Below, piece by piece: positions 44,170-55,734 of a DNA stretch of 64,000 bases. Origin of the DNA: Apodemus sylvaticus (Eukaryota > Chordata > Mammalia > Rodentia > Muridae). The position numbers were made by a program, and so were the translations under genes. Below the pieces are notes generated by a model. The model saw only the letters and a list, made by a program, of their open reading frames with translations, did no database searches and had not been told where the DNA came from. Location: positions 76,168,644 through 76,232,643 of the forward strand of contig NC_067477.1 in NCBI RefSeq assembly GCF_947179515.1, in the 5' to 3' direction. Numbering within the stretch: the first letter of the stretch is position 1; every line of letters starts with the position of its first letter.

Positions 44170-45206
44170 TCCCACCTTTGTTGGAGTTTTCCATCTATTA
44201 TCCTTTGTAGGACTGGATTTGTGGAAAGGTATTGTGTAAATATGGTTTCTCATAGAATATCTTGGCTTCTCCATCTATGGTAATTGAGAGTTTTGCTGGG
44301 TATAGTAGCCTGGGCTGGCATTTGTGTTATCTTAGGGTTTGTATGACATCTGCTCAGGATCTTATGGCTTTTATAGTATCTTTTGAGAAGTCTGGCATTA
44401 TTCTGATATGTGTGACTTTATATGTTACTTGACCTTTTCCTCTTACTGCTTTTAATATTCTTTCTTTGTTTTGTGCATTTGGTGTTTTGATTATTATGTG
44501 AAGGGAGGAATTTCTTTTCTTGTCCAGTCTATTTGGAGTTCTGTAGGTTTCCTCTATGTTCATGGGCATCTCTTTCTTTAGGTTAGGGAAGTTTTCTTCT
44601 ATAATTTTTTGAACATATTTAAAGAACCTTTAAGTTGGGAATATCTTGCTCTCGTCTGTACCTATTATCCTTAGGTTTGGTCTTCTCATTTTGTCCTGGA
44701 TTTCCTGGATGTTTTTGGTTAGGAGTGTTTTGCATTTTGTTTGACTGTTGTATCAATGTTTTCTATGGTATCTTCTGCACCTGAGATTCTTTCTTCTATC
44801 TTTTGTATTCTGTTGGTGATGACTCCTGATCTCTTTCCTAGGCTTTCTAACTCCAGAGTTCTCTCCCTTTGTGGTTTCTTTATTGTTTCTATTTCCATTT
44901 TTAGATCCTAGATGGTTTTCCTTCACCAGTTTTGTTGTGTTTTCCTGTAATTCTTTAAGGGATTTTTGTGTTTCCTATTTAAGGGCTTCTATCTGTTTAC
45001 CTGTGTTCTCCTGTATTTTTTTAAGAAGGTTATTTATGTCTTTCTTAACGTCCTCTGTCATCATCATGAGAAGTGATTTTAAATCTGAATCTTGCTTTTA
45101 ATGTGTGATGGGGTTTCCAGATCTTGCTATGATAAGAGAACTGGGTTTTGATGATGCCAAGTTACCTTAGTTATTTGCTTACGTTCTTGTGCTTGCCTCT
45201 CACCAT
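44170..45206 (-). pseudogene. L1 ORF1 remnant (older element)
   Basis: ATGGTGAGAGGCAAGCAC at 45206 marks the start; a stop follows after about a dozen codons. The C-terminal RNA-binding part is readable at 44354-44569 (EETYRTPNRLDKKRN...RILKAVRGKGQVTYK). The coiled-coil part is heavily eroded. Confidence 0.8.
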
Positions 45207-45560
45207 CTGGTTATCTCTAGTGCTACCTGCCTTTGCTGTCTGTGACTCAAGCCTGTTCATCCTGTGATCCTTATTTTGTCAGAACTCCTCAGAGTCCAGA
45301 TATCTCTGATCCTGTGTTTCTGGGATACTGTAATCCTGAGATCATGGTGTCAGAGTCAAATTGCCTCTGGGGTCCTGAAATCCTAGTATGACTAAGCTCC
45401 TGAGATCATGTGATCCTGGGGATGTTAGAGTACCTGTGATCCTGAGTGTGTTAGAGCACCTGGGAGTTGAACTTCCTCTGGGTGTTTTGGGACTGGATGT
45501 AGAGCTAGCACCTATGGCTGACTCAGACCAGAAGGCTCCAATGAAATTTATCTAGGGAAA
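45207..45560 (-). promoter_or_regulatory. L1 5' UTR remnant
   Basis: Upstream of the ORF1 remnant, with imperfect short repeats built on cctg(t/a)gatcctg and tgttagag(c/t)acctg. It has no resemblance to the monomers at 7787-8520, so a third kind of L1 5' end is present. The outer boundary is approximate. Confidence 0.55.
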
Positions 45561-45564
45561 ATAC

Positions 45565-46404
45565 TGCATAAGATTTGATTGGCTTCAGGAAGGTAGATTG
45601 AAGACTGATGATCTGAGAGTACCTCATAACTCAAATACAGATATGGTAGTTAAGCAAATCTCCAGCAGTTGTTCCAAAGTCACTCCGCATGTTTGTGCGG
45701 CTACATCAAGACTTCCAATGCTGAAAACTGTCAGGAAACCATATAAGCTTGTTCTTGAAGACACAGACTCTACTAGTAAGTGGCTCTGTATCAATTGCCT
45801 TGAAATGACTCTTCTGAAGCTTCCTTTAGTTCTATGAAGGCCTGGCACATTTTCCAGTAAATATGAGGTTCCTACTCAGGGGATGCATCTGAATCACTAG
45901 ATTTATGTTCTTAATAAATGTATGAAAGATAAAGAATTAAGCTTTAGATTTTTTATCTAAGAATTTGGTCATTCCAAGCTCTTCTTGATTTTAAATGAAA
46001 GTAATAATATATGTGCAACTTCTTCATAATTGAAGGACATCAGTAGATTCAAAAAGGAAAGAAAAAATTAGGGGAATGGCACATATTCGAACATACCAGC
46101 ACTTAGTGTTAGTTAAAATATACTTGATGCACTTGCAGAGGACAACAGTTTATAGAAACATGTGAGTGGATATAGCCTAAGAATAAGTAGGAATATGCTG
46201 CTTTCATGAAAACACAAGTATATCAGTCACCTGCAACACATTGAGTCAAAACATACTTTATTCCATTGTTTAAACAACCTATTAAAGTTTCTTTCTTTCC
46301 TTCTACTTTGGCTTTAAACAAGATGGTTTCAAAGGTTATAGTACTCAGCAGAGGCTCATCACCTGGTCTGCAGAACTCTTTTCCTTGTTCTTTTGATTGC
46401 AGAG
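45565..46404. other. Unassigned sequence
   Basis: No named repeat. A 79-codon ORF (45598-45837) is followed in sequence by a donor-like GTAAGT at 45775-45780 inside it, but I recognise no protein and do not call an exon. Confidence 0.4.
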
Positions 46405-46560
46405 ACTTGAAATACAGGGGTTGGGGGAGGGAGCTACCCACGGAATTCCCCGACCTGCTGAGAGGAGAAGAGGAGCAGGAACAGGAGAAGGATTGTAGTA
46501 GAGGGTGACCTGGAGTAGGACAGAAAGCAGGATGTAAAGTGAATAAATAAAAAAGATAAA
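46405..46560 (+). mobile_element. L1 3'-end remnant (older Lx-like)
   Basis: 'aggggttgggggagggagctaccca' through 'ggatgtaaagtgaataaataaaa' is the purine-rich end and tail of an older murid L1; 5'-truncated. Confidence 0.6.
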
Positions 46561-48635
46561 ATGAAATTTTTCTAAAAGGTCAACTTCATAAAGTTTGGTT
46601 CACTACCTAATTATATTTTATTAGAGACTAAAATATATCTTATTTTTTTCATAGTTACCTGTAATAGTTCCCTATTTTACCTGTTAGCTCTCCATATATA
46701 TGGAGATTGGAAATAGTCTTGAATCTAATTTGAACTCTCAGGCCAGCAGCCAGAAAACATAATGAAGAAGTTATAAAAAGAAGACATACTCAGCAAGTAT
46801 TTGAAGATGATAAATTAGAACTCAAAGAAACTATGTTTATGGACATGGATATAATAATTGACTCTGCCAAAATGGTGACTAAAGAAACAGAGGGTTATAT
46901 TTAATGAGGGAGTGATTTCGGCTGAAAAATCAAAGGTTCAGGATAGACCTTAGAGAATGCCTGTAGCTGAACTTGGGGGCCCATGTGACCCCCCCTGTAT
47001 CTCAGCTCTCAGATCTTCTCTCAGAGCTTAGTCAGCTTCCATGGATGGTCATTATTTTCTGATTCTACAGCAGCTCCTCCACGCTAAGCTTTCTCACTTG
47101 GGTTGTTTCAACCACCAAGGAAGCCTTTGGGTTTTTGTTCTCCTTTTCATTGCTATGTTAGAGGGAAGAAGGTAAAATAACAGTAAGACTACCCAAAAGA
47201 GTCATAGGAATCATGCTATTATCTATCTACTTAATATTACTTATAATGCATATTAAGTATACAGTTATACAGTTACTTGTGATACACGTGTGTATGTATA
47301 CCTGTGCATATTTATTTAAAATAATATTTCACAAAATCTTAACACCATACATGAAAAGCTCCCTTTTGATTTGTTGATCAAAATTGTTCATAAGACTCCT
47401 AAAATATTGTTGATTTTTGCTTTTGCTCTTATTTTCTTCCCAGAGGTTAAAAGTAAGCTCCTGCTGCTGAAGATGAACTTTGGACACAAGACCCCTGAGG
47501 ACATGAGTGAATCTAACCTCACCCACCTATGACACCTGTGAACCACAAAAATAACCAGGAGGGCCTGATAACACTAAGGGTACAATAGGCACACATAATT
47601 CCACAGTAGTCAACTGCTCTCTAATTGAACTTACATTCCAGCAAGAGGGAAACCATGACTGTACTAGAAACCTAGCCAACTGAACGTAGAGAAGTCATGC
47701 ATCTTGCAGTAGAACCCACATCTCCCAGTTTATTAAACCAGCACAGTCCTTAACTTCACTCTCAATATTTGTCCTTATATCTAAAGGTAAGTTGAGTCTT
47801 CACTGCTCATCAAGGAAACTTCTTTTAACCACAGATAAAGGTCACTACTGAACGTCACAACTGATAAAACTGTAGAAAATAAGAGGTCATGCTTGGCCTA
47901 GCCCCAGTGATAGATCTAAAACCCAATTTCTGCAAACGACTGAGTAGAAATGCCTTAAAAGCCAGAGAAATAGGAAGTCTGCTGTAAGATTGTATCTCTT
48001 AAAAATATCAGAGAACCTATATTCATGAACATGGCTGCCTAAGACAAGAGTGAACCCTGATGACACCACAAGGCCTCAATCCTAGACAAAAACTACAGAC
48101 AACTAATTAATTCAAAGAGCAAGAAAACATATAAATTGGGGTGGTTATATTTACATATTATTCACACACATAACAAAAATTAAAGACATAAATACTATGA
48201 ATGAAAGAGAAAACAAGAGAATATTTGGAGTTACTAGTGAGAAAAAGGAGAAGGGGTAAGGGAGATGATGTAATTATATTGCAATTTCAAAACTGAAAAC
48301 ATTAAACTGTAGAAGTAAATTTTAAAAATCTAAATTAGCAGGAAAAGCTAATATCAAGTTCTTTTTCTTTCTCAAACTATTTTTGCTGATCCTTCTGGTC
48401 ATCCTCAAATATACACAGAGTTAAAAGGATGCAACACCACACGTGTACAGTGTACACAGAAAAAAAATCCCAAGAAGAATAAAACAACAATAAGAACAAC
48501 AACAACAAAAACATTGGACTAAAAACATTAGCTGCTAACAGCAGGTTTTAAACCTCTAACACATCTAACACTGTTCACTGGGTACACAAAGGTATATGTG
48601 ATGTGGTTATAAATAAATAAAGGGAGGGGATATGT
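46561..48635. other. Unassigned sequence, possibly part LTR-internal
   Basis: No gene seen. 47880-48130 ('agagaacctatattcatgaacatggctgcctaagaca...') looks like the internal sequence of a rodent non-autonomous LTR element, but I cannot confirm it. Confidence 0.4.
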
Positions 48636-48759
48636 TTTGAATGTGTGGTGAGCTATGGACGTGGGAGGGCTCTGTAGGCCCATGCATTCCTTCCCCCTGA
48701 GAGATCAGCCGCACAATGGTATAGTATAGAATAAAGTTTATTTATGGCATGGGGAGGCG

Positions 48760-49085
48760 ACATAAGGGGATAGTAGAGGCAGAGAAAGGCAGAGAGAGAG
48801 GGGGAGGGAGGGAGAAAGAGAGAGACAGGGGAAGGGAGGGGAATGGAGGGGAGAGGAGCGGAAGGGAGGGGAGGAGAGGAATGGGAAAGGGAGGAGAGGG
48901 GAGGGGAGGAGAGGAAACGAGAGGAGAAGAGATGAGGAGAGGAGAGGGGAGGGGAGGGGAGGGGAGAAGAGGGGACAGGAGGGGAGAAGAGAAGAGAAGA
49001 GAAGAGAAGAGAAGAGAAGAGAAGAGAAGAGAAGAGAAGAGAAGAGAAGAGAAGAGAAGAGAAGAGAAGAGAAGAGAAGAAAAAT
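48760..49085 (+). repeat. Homopurine tract (GGGGA/GGAGA)n
   Basis: A stretch of about 325 bases that is almost only A and G on the plus strand, including long GGGGAGGGGA-type mirror runs. Confidence 0.9.
48985..49080 (+). repeat. (GAAGA)19 microsatellite
   Basis: About nineteen uninterrupted pentanucleotide units at the end of the homopurine tract. Confidence 0.95.
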
Positions 49086-49538
49086 CTAGAGGATGACCAT
49101 GAGCACTTGGAGAGAGATGGGGGAAGGAGCAAGGAGACAAAGTGGGAGCAGGAAGGCAAGAGCAAGAGAGAGAGGAGGGACCAAATAGCCCCTTTTATAG
49201 TGAGTCAGGAATGCCTGGTTGTTGCCAGGTAACTGTGGGGCAGAGCTTAGACAAAATGCTATCACTATGCACCTTTAGTATGCCATTTCATTTGTCCTCA
49301 GAATCCTAACTCATTGCCTCTTGCTTCTGGACACTTTCGTTTTTGTAAACTTTCTTTAGAAGGGAGAATCTGGGAAGTTGTCTTTTCAGCTAGCATATTA
49401 GTCAAACCCCTTTTGTTCATAAATGAAACATTTCGCTTAATTGCCTAGCAAATACATAGTCTGAAGTAATCCCAATTCCTACAGCAGTAAATCAGTGTTT
49501 CTTGTTCTCCTTTGTCTGTTTACTTTGCTGTCAGTTCC

Positions 49539-49914
49539 TGTGTTGGTTTGAATATATGCTTGCCCCATGGGAAGAAATACTATTAGGAGGTGTGATCTTG
49601 TTGGAACAGGTGTGGCTTCATTGGCAAAAGTGTTTCATGTCACTGTGTAGTCAGGATTTGAGATGTCCTAGAGCTCAAGCTTCACCCAGTACAAAAGAGA
49701 TCCTCCCCCTGGCTTCCTGAGGAAGACGGTCTCTTCTTGGATGCCTTTGGATCAAAATACACAACTCTCAGCTCTTCCAGTACTATGTCTGTCTAGTCAC
49801 TTCCATGCTTCCCAACGGGATGACTGCAAAACTGCCACAATTAAATGTTTTCTTTTTGTAAGTGTTGCTTTGGTCATGGTGTCTCTTTGCATCAATAAAA
49901 CCCAAACTAAAACA
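49539..49914 (+). mobile_element. Rodent LTR-like repeat, complete-looking
   Basis: Starts TGTGTTGGTTTGAATAT and ends AACTAAAACA (TG...CA). Contains 'ttaggaggtgtgatcttgttgg', 'actctcagctcttccagtac', 'caattaaatgttttc' and 'aataaaacccaaact' (polyadenylation-type signals). It shares its 3' end with the repeats at 15455, 17086 and 36824. No clear flanking duplication seen. Confidence 0.65.
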
Positions 49915-49934
49915 GGTACTTAAGAATCTCATAA

Positions 49935-50095
49935 AAGGGAGACAGAGAGATGATTCAGTGGTTAAGAGAGCTTGCTGTTCTTGATAGGTTCCCAAGATCC
50001 ACAAAATGGCCCACAACTATTTTTAAATACAGTTTCTCTGATCCCACACCCTCTTTATCATACAGATAAAAATAATTAAATTCTATCTTTTTAAC
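49935..50095 (+). repeat. B2/B3-type SINE, diverged
   Basis: 'gagagatgattcagtggttaagagagcttgctgttcttgataggttcccaagatcc' is a tRNA-derived SINE head; 'tggcccacaactat' and an AT-rich tail follow. Confidence 0.78.
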
Positions 50096-50214
50096 TAAAA
50101 ATTAATCTCACAGAAGAAAGAGATTTGATTTTCACACTACTGGTAAGTAAACAGTCTAAAAGCAAGAGCCAGAAGATTCTATTTGATGATATCCTTTCTG
50201 CTAATAGATGATGT

Positions 50215-50320
50215 CTTCTGTGTCCTCACATGAAGAAAGAGGCAGATCTTTGGGTCTTTTATAAGGATACTAACCCTATCCATGAAATCTCTCCCCTTGT
50301 GTCCTGACAATTGTTACAGG
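50215..50320 (+). repeat. Ancient MaLR-like LTR fragment
   Basis: 'gtcctcacatgaagaaagaggcag...gtcttttataaggatactaaccctatccatgaaatctc' resembles the shared text of MST/MLT-type mammalian LTRs. Short and diverged. Confidence 0.4.
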
Positions 50321-51425
50321 ATTTTCCCTGTCCAATCACATTAAGACAACAGAATTAATTAGATTAATTAGATAGGGAAAGAGGAGGTGGAGCTAAGAGT
50401 TGCAGAGACTGAGAGCTAGAAGAGAGAGGAAAGAGAATGAAGGCAGACGTGAACCAGAATGACTTTAACCAGCTACAGTTATGATATCATAAGGTTAGAA
50501 TAATTGACATAAAACATTTATCATTATCAATTAGCTCTGAAATTATTGTATTGGCATCATGTAAATTGTGATTTTATTGACATGCAAATCTGATTGGTTA
50601 ACTATAACCTTTAAAAGTTTTAATTCAACCAGGTAATTGGGGGCTGTGATGGGTGACCGTGGGGTGGATGGGACTTTGTTTGGTAGCAAGAGGAACTTGG
50701 GAGGACCCCACCAGGGAGTTGGCATGCAGAGAGACTCCCGAGATGGCATCTCCCAGCAGGAACCCTATGGCCCGCTGGTACCAGCATTAGTGCAGGAACA
50801 TGTTGGTTCTTTGTTTTTAATATTTCCTGCAGCAGATAATGTTCTTAAAATTTCACTTAAAGCACTACACTAGTAATGAGATTTCATTATATGAATCTGG
50901 GAGGAAAAACAAATACCAGTCATAATACCTTTCCTTTTAAAAGTCAAATTACCATTAACCATGATTATTATTCTTCTTTAATATGTATTTGTCATAAATA
51001 ATTAAAATTATCAATTACCACGTATTTAAGAAAAGTATCTATTGTGTAGTAGTTTCATCTAAAGTAAAACTTCCATCTTTCAAGAAAGTTTATTAAGACA
51101 GAATGTTCTAAACAGAGGTGAGACAATCCCTTCTGCATGCTAAGCTCAAGAAGTAAACAACTCAAAGGCTTCAGGGAGTTCCTGAAACTTGACATATTAA
51201 ACAGTCCCTTCTCTCTCCAAGCTGATATATGCAGTAAGACCACCTGAGAGATATGCCCAGAATGACTGTTATCTTAGAACAGAGACTATTTGCATTAGGA
51301 AGAGGCTGGTACTACATAAGCCACCTGAGACATACTCTGTAGGCATACATTTTTTTGCAACCTACTTCTGTAGGCACACATTTTTGCAACCTACTTTTCA
51401 TAAGGATTCAACCTTTCCTCTAATT
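50321..51425. other. Unassigned sequence
   Basis: No gene recognised. It holds an octamer (ATGCAAAT, 50582-50589), an inverted CCAAT (50593-50597) and a TTTAAAA (50610-50616) in a row. A two-copy tandem duplication lies at 51336-51395. Confidence 0.45.
51336..51395 (+). repeat. Two-copy tandem duplication (~30 bp)
   Basis: tctgtaggc(a)(t/c)acatttt...gcaacctact occurs twice back to back (51336-51366 and 51367-51395), differing in one substitution and in T-run length. Confidence 0.88.
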
Positions 51426-51429
51426 CATC

Positions 51430-51970
51430 ACCCAGCAGAAGTGGTGGAAGAGAAAAGTTATTAGGATATGGGAGAAGTGGACTTGTTTAGCTATCGTCTT
51501 TGGGGATGAGCTCCATCTTCTTTGGCAGCAGTTCAGTCCCATAGCAAACACCAAATACAACTCAGCAGCTACATTCCAGTCCATTCAGCAAGTAGACACC
51601 AGGCAGCTGTAGTTCAATCCTAAAGAAACTGACAGGCTTGTCAACTGGCCTGAGGTGAGGCCACAGAAGCAGCAAGCTACCACAGGAACCTCACAAGCAG
51701 GTCTTGGACAACTTTCTCTCAATGTTGGTGTTATCACAAGCTCAACTCAGCAATGCTATGTAAGGTAAACCAATACATATGTATCTTTAGAGAAGACTAG
51801 CAAGTTAGAACAAACAAAACCAAGACTCAGTACTTCTCTCCCACTGTCTGTGGGGGTCAGATTTATACTCCTTCATCAAGTGTCCTTTTATGTGTTTGCT
51901 ATATCAAAACATCCTTTCACCTGTGTGCCCTAGTAAAACATCATTTGAAATAAGTAACATTCCAAAGAAC
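51430..51970. mobile_element. Possible rodent LTR-type repeat
   Basis: Text such as 'gaaactgacaggcttgtcaactggcctgaggtgaggcc' and 'cttctctcccactgtctgtgggggtcagatttatac' is familiar from rodent interspersed LTR repeats. Boundaries, strand and name are not established. Confidence 0.35.
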
Positions 51971-51971
51971 T

Positions 51972-51986
51972 AGAAGTTTACACATC
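51972..51986. repeat. Target-site duplication, left (L1 51987-52864)
   Basis: AGAAGTTTACACATC, matching AGAGGTTTTCACATC at 52865-52879 in 13 of 15 positions. Confidence 0.75.
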
Positions 51987-52864
51987 TTTGGATGGTCTTT
52001 CCTTCAGGTTTTGCTCAACATTTTTTCTCTGTATCTCCTCCCACAGATATTTTGATCCCCCTTCTAAGAAGGACCAAAGTATTGACACTTTGATCTTCCT
52101 TCTTCTTGAGTTTCAGGTGATCTATGCATTGTATCTTGGGTATTCCAAGCATTTGGGAAAATATGCACTTATCAGTGAGTGTATACCATGTGTGTTCTAT
52201 TGTGATTGAGTTACCTCATTCAGGATGATACTTTCTAGTTCCATCAATTTGCCTAAGAATTTCATAAATTCATTGTTTTGAATAGCTAAGTAGAGTAATG
52301 CCCCACCTAGGGATCCATCCCATATAAAATTAACAAGCACTGACACTATCGTGGATGCCAACAAGTGCTTGTTGACAGGAGTCTGATTTAGTTGTTTCCT
52401 GAGAGGCTCTGCCAGTACCTGACAAATACTGAATGGTACATTCACAGCCATCCATTGGACTGAGCATAGGGTCCACAATGGAGGAGCTAGAGAAAGGACC
52501 CAAGGAGCTGAAGGGGTTTGCAGCCACATAGGAGGAACAATCATATTAACTAACCAGTACCCCCCCCCCAGAGCTCCCAAGGAGTAAAACACCAACCCAA
52601 GAGTACACATGGAAGGACCCATGGCTCCAGCTGCATATGTAGCAGAGGAGGTCTTGTGGGCCATCAATGAGAGGAAAGGCCCTTTGACCTGTGAGGGTTT
52701 GATGCCTCCATGTAGGGCCAGGACAGGGAAGCAGGAGTGTGTGGGTTAGTGAGCAGTGGGAGGGGAGATAGGATAGGGGTTTTGGAGGGGAAAGGAGAAA
52801 AGAGGACAATGAGGAAAGAGGGTAATATTTGAAATGTAAATAAAGAAAATATCTAATAAAAAAA
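51987..52864 (+). mobile_element. 5'-inverted (twin-primed) L1, rat-like 3' UTR
   Basis: 52298-52864 is plus-strand L1 3' UTR (tgccccacctagggatccatccc ... atttgaaatgtaaataaagaaaatatctaataaaa). 51987-52297 is the adjoining upstream L1 segment (ORF2 end and first part of the 3' UTR) in reverse. In L1 order the reversed piece ends at about ...ggccatccagaga and the forward piece begins ctgccccacc, so almost nothing is lost at the inversion point. A 15-bp imperfect duplication flanks it. Confidence 0.85.
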
Positions 52865-52879
52865 AGAGGTTTTCACATC
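52865..52879. repeat. Target-site duplication, right (L1 51987-52864)
   Basis: AGAGGTTTTCACATC after the poly(A). Confidence 0.75.
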
Positions 52880-53455
52880 AATTTTCACCATAATCAGCTG
52901 CCTGAACATGTATAGTGAGGTTTCTAGCTTCCATGAGCTATCATCTATGTCAATGTTGGCTTTGAATAGTTCAGCTGTCTTTGAGTCATTTTGCTCCTGA
53001 AAATATACCCTTACCAATATTTTGATAATTAACTCCAATAAAACCCAGTGGTCCATCAGGTTAGTGGTGTCCTTATTTGCTCTGTTGCTGGTTCCCTATC
53101 TGGGTAAGCAGAAATTCTTTGCACATCTTCCCAGAAAGGGTACCCACAGTCCTATTTACTTATTGTCTATGGCTCCACTGAAATGCAAACCCTATGACAA
53201 CTGATAGTAAAAGTACGAATCCTTCATTAAGTGGATGAGCAGAGTAACAAACGTTTTCCCAGTACTTACTACCAGTGAGATGTAAGTAGACGAGCTGAAG
53301 CTGAACTGTATGGCATAGACATATCCTCGAGGAATCCCTGCTCTAGAAGCTGTAGAAGAAATGTATGTAACAATGTACATATCAGGTCATAACCTGAGAC
53401 TTTTAGCTTTTCCTAGTTTATGAAAAATAAGTTGTGATTTAAAAAAAAAAAAAGA
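52880..53455. other. Unassigned sequence
   Basis: No gene or repeat recognised. Confidence 0.45.
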
Positions 53456-53459
53456 CAAT

Positions 53460-53605
53460 TGTTATGGTGTGGTGGCACATGTCTCCAATTCCAGAGCTCT
53501 GGTAGCTTAATTAAGACGGTCATAAGTTTAAGATCATCCTGGGTTCTGTTAAAAGTTACAGTCCAGATTATTCTAGACCAAGACCCTGTTTTAAGAAACA
53601 GATAA
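53460..53605 (+). repeat. Old B1-type SINE
   Basis: 'tatggtgtggtggcacatgtctccaattccag' (7SL-like head), 'taagtttaagatcatcctggg' and 'gaccctgttttaagaaacag'. Strongly diverged. Confidence 0.75.
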
Positions 53606-53971
53606 AAAGGCTATATTAGATGTAATAAGGCTAGCTTTGTCTTTGAAAACCATGCTTTATCGGAGTGGGAAGTTGGTCAGACAGGCCAAAGCTTACTATC
53701 CCACTTGTCACTCTCTGCTTCTGCGGTGTCCACTTCTGCCCTCTCTAGGAAGGGTAATTTGACTGGTCAAGACTTCAATAAATCTTAGGTAGTTCAGGGA
53801 AGCATAGAATTCCACTAGCAGTGAGAAGGAAGGGTACACTTGAGTCTATGAGAACACATATTACAATATAGTTGTTTAACCTTATGACCCAGAGGAACTT
53901 AAGGAATGTTTGCTAGCTGTCATGATTTGCTTTTCACAAACGTGTAGGAAAATTGATTTCTACGGCCATAA
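53606..53971. other. Unassigned sequence between two B1 SINEs
   Basis: Nothing recognised. Confidence 0.45.
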
Positions 53972-54121
53972 AATTTGGTTTTTTGAGACACAGTTTCTCT
54001 GTATAGACCTAGCTGTCCTGAAACTTACTCTGCAGACCAGGCTGGCCTCGAACTCTGAAATCTGCCTGCCTCTGCCTCCCAAGTGCTGAGATTAAAGGCC
54101 TGTACCACCACTGCCCAGCTA
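53972..54121 (-). repeat. B1 SINE
   Basis: A well-preserved antisense B1: 'ttttttgagacacagtttctctgtatag', 'gaccaggctggcctcgaactctgaaatctgcctgcctctgcctcccaagtgctgagattaaaggc', ending 'accaccactgcccagct'. It is the youngest-looking SINE in the window and lies in opposite orientation to the B1 at 53460. Confidence 0.95.
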
Positions 54122-55734
54122 ATAACTTATTAATAAATACCCAATCTCTAATTATTACCCACTGACTAAATTATTAGAAAAAGTTGTAATGTATGTTCTT
54201 ACATTAGACTATAGCACTAACATGCATGTTTGAGTTGGATAATTTATAACTTTGAAGACATTTTTTCACACAGACAGCATGTTTAGAATCTAAAATGATA
54301 TCCAAAGCTGGTGCTTGTCAGTTCCATGTCATATATTAATTTATTATTTTTGTTTTGTTATTGGCTTTATTTTGTTTCACAAACTGGAAATTTCTCAGTC
54401 TTGGAGGTGAAGGGCATCTAAATATGGCAATGTCAAGGTCTAACATGTTTGCTCTGATTTGTTGCACAGGAAAATATTAATTCCACAATATGTAGATCTG
54501 TGTTTACAAGCCATTGAAAATTGATGTTCTGCATATTCTGGTCACAGCTAATTCTGAGTTAGTTAAAAAGGGAAATTGGCCATACACGAATAGTAACATA
54601 AGAAATTATGCATACTAGTTTTTCTATTGTTGTTGTTCGAATTTTATGTCCTATTAAATACTTTTGTTTTGATAAAATGCTACCGAGAAAATGGCAGATT
54701 TTGAGAACATACATATTTGTATGTTTTATTTTTCTGATTTATGAAATTGCTTGAAAAGGAAAATAATTTTCTTCAAGGTTAAGAGGAAGAATATCAATCA
54801 CATGTTCATACTGTAAAAGACTGAACTAAAGAAAATAAAGTATATTTGAAATATGGATGCTTGGATCTGTATAAAGAAAATGAGGCTTGTATCATGATAT
54901 GGATGGAAGTAAGTCTTAAACAAAAGCTATTGGGTAAGCAAAATGTTTAAAAGTTGGGCCTTTCAATGATTTCTGCCAAACATCAAACCCAAAAGGACAC
55001 TAAAATTATAAAAACAAAACAATGCTTTCTGATACTTTACAACTTTAGTACATAACAAAAAATACAGCCTTCATCCTGTAAAATCAATCATTCGCTTTCT
55101 CACGGTAACACACATTATTTTATTTTTTTAGTTTCAAAAGTGCAATTATATAAATGTATTAATGTATTAAGATAATTTTTTTTGTTGGGACCATCAATCG
55201 TTAACAAGAATCTAGGACTATGTCTGAAGACTTGGATTCCAGATAGCTTCTGGACATCTATTATTTACCATAAAAATAAAATAAAACAAATGTTGTTTGA
55301 ATTAAATATTTGTTTCGCATAAACTCTGTTATACTTCAATGAAATCTTGAATTGACTTAAAAGAGAATGTGAAAGTGTTAACTTTAGCACAATCATAATT
55401 TGTAAGTGTATATTTAAGAATACCACTTAAGAGAGAGCACTGAGACAGGAACAATGACAGTGTTTTTATAAATTTTAAAATTGTCATTATGGATGAGTCA
55501 TACTAGCTCAATCTCCACATTTAATAATTTTTCTACTTTATTTTGGTTGACATTTATAAGTAAGTCTCAATTCACATATAAAATTAGTTTCTAAATATAA
55601 TAGATTTGAATGGCATGCCTGGCAATCTCTTGACACACTTTAGCTGATCCATTCATAGGCATGAAAGAGGATTCAAAGAAAATTATTATTTCAATGATGG
55701 GATATAATATGATGGTGCATAACACCACAGGTTT
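54122..55734. other. Unassigned AT-rich sequence (1.6 kb)
   Basis: No gene or named repeat. Confidence 0.45.

Larger units (their letters stand above)
40360..45560 (-). mobile_element. Decayed near-full-length L1 (older, rat-like 3' UTR)
   Basis: Minus-strand L1 with all parts in order: 5' UTR about 45560-45207, ORF1 remnant 45206-44170, ORF2 remnant about 44046-41150, and 3' UTR 41095-40360 ending in a diverged tttgaaatgtaaac tail. A (GT)n tract at 41101-41149 replaces roughly 0.9 kb of the ORF2 C-terminal region. Stops and frameshifts are abundant, so it is much older than the copy at 2157-8719. No target-site duplication recognised. Confidence 0.85.
48640..49270 (-). mobile_element. LTR with long homopurine insert
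   Basis: On the minus strand there is a TATA box, CACTATAAAAGGGGC, at about 49189-49204, and a poly(A) signal AATAAA near 48733-48740 (plus strand ataaagtttattta). These are LTR promoter and polyadenylation elements in the right order. Between them lies a 300-bp polypyrimidine (plus-strand homopurine) tract. The U3 side contains 'gttacctggcaacaaccaggcat'. Outer ends and family are uncertain. The 170- and 132-codon minus ORFs over the tract are low-complexity Ser/Pro/Leu and not genes. Confidence 0.65.

Noticed and set aside
45598..45837. Possible exon with a GTAAGT donor-like site
   Set aside because: No acceptor-exon-donor arrangement, no recognised protein, and GTAAGT falls inside the ORF.
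48653..49165. 170-codon minus-strand ORF rich in Ser, Leu and Pro
   Set aside because: Created by the homopurine/homopyrimidine tract; pure low complexity.
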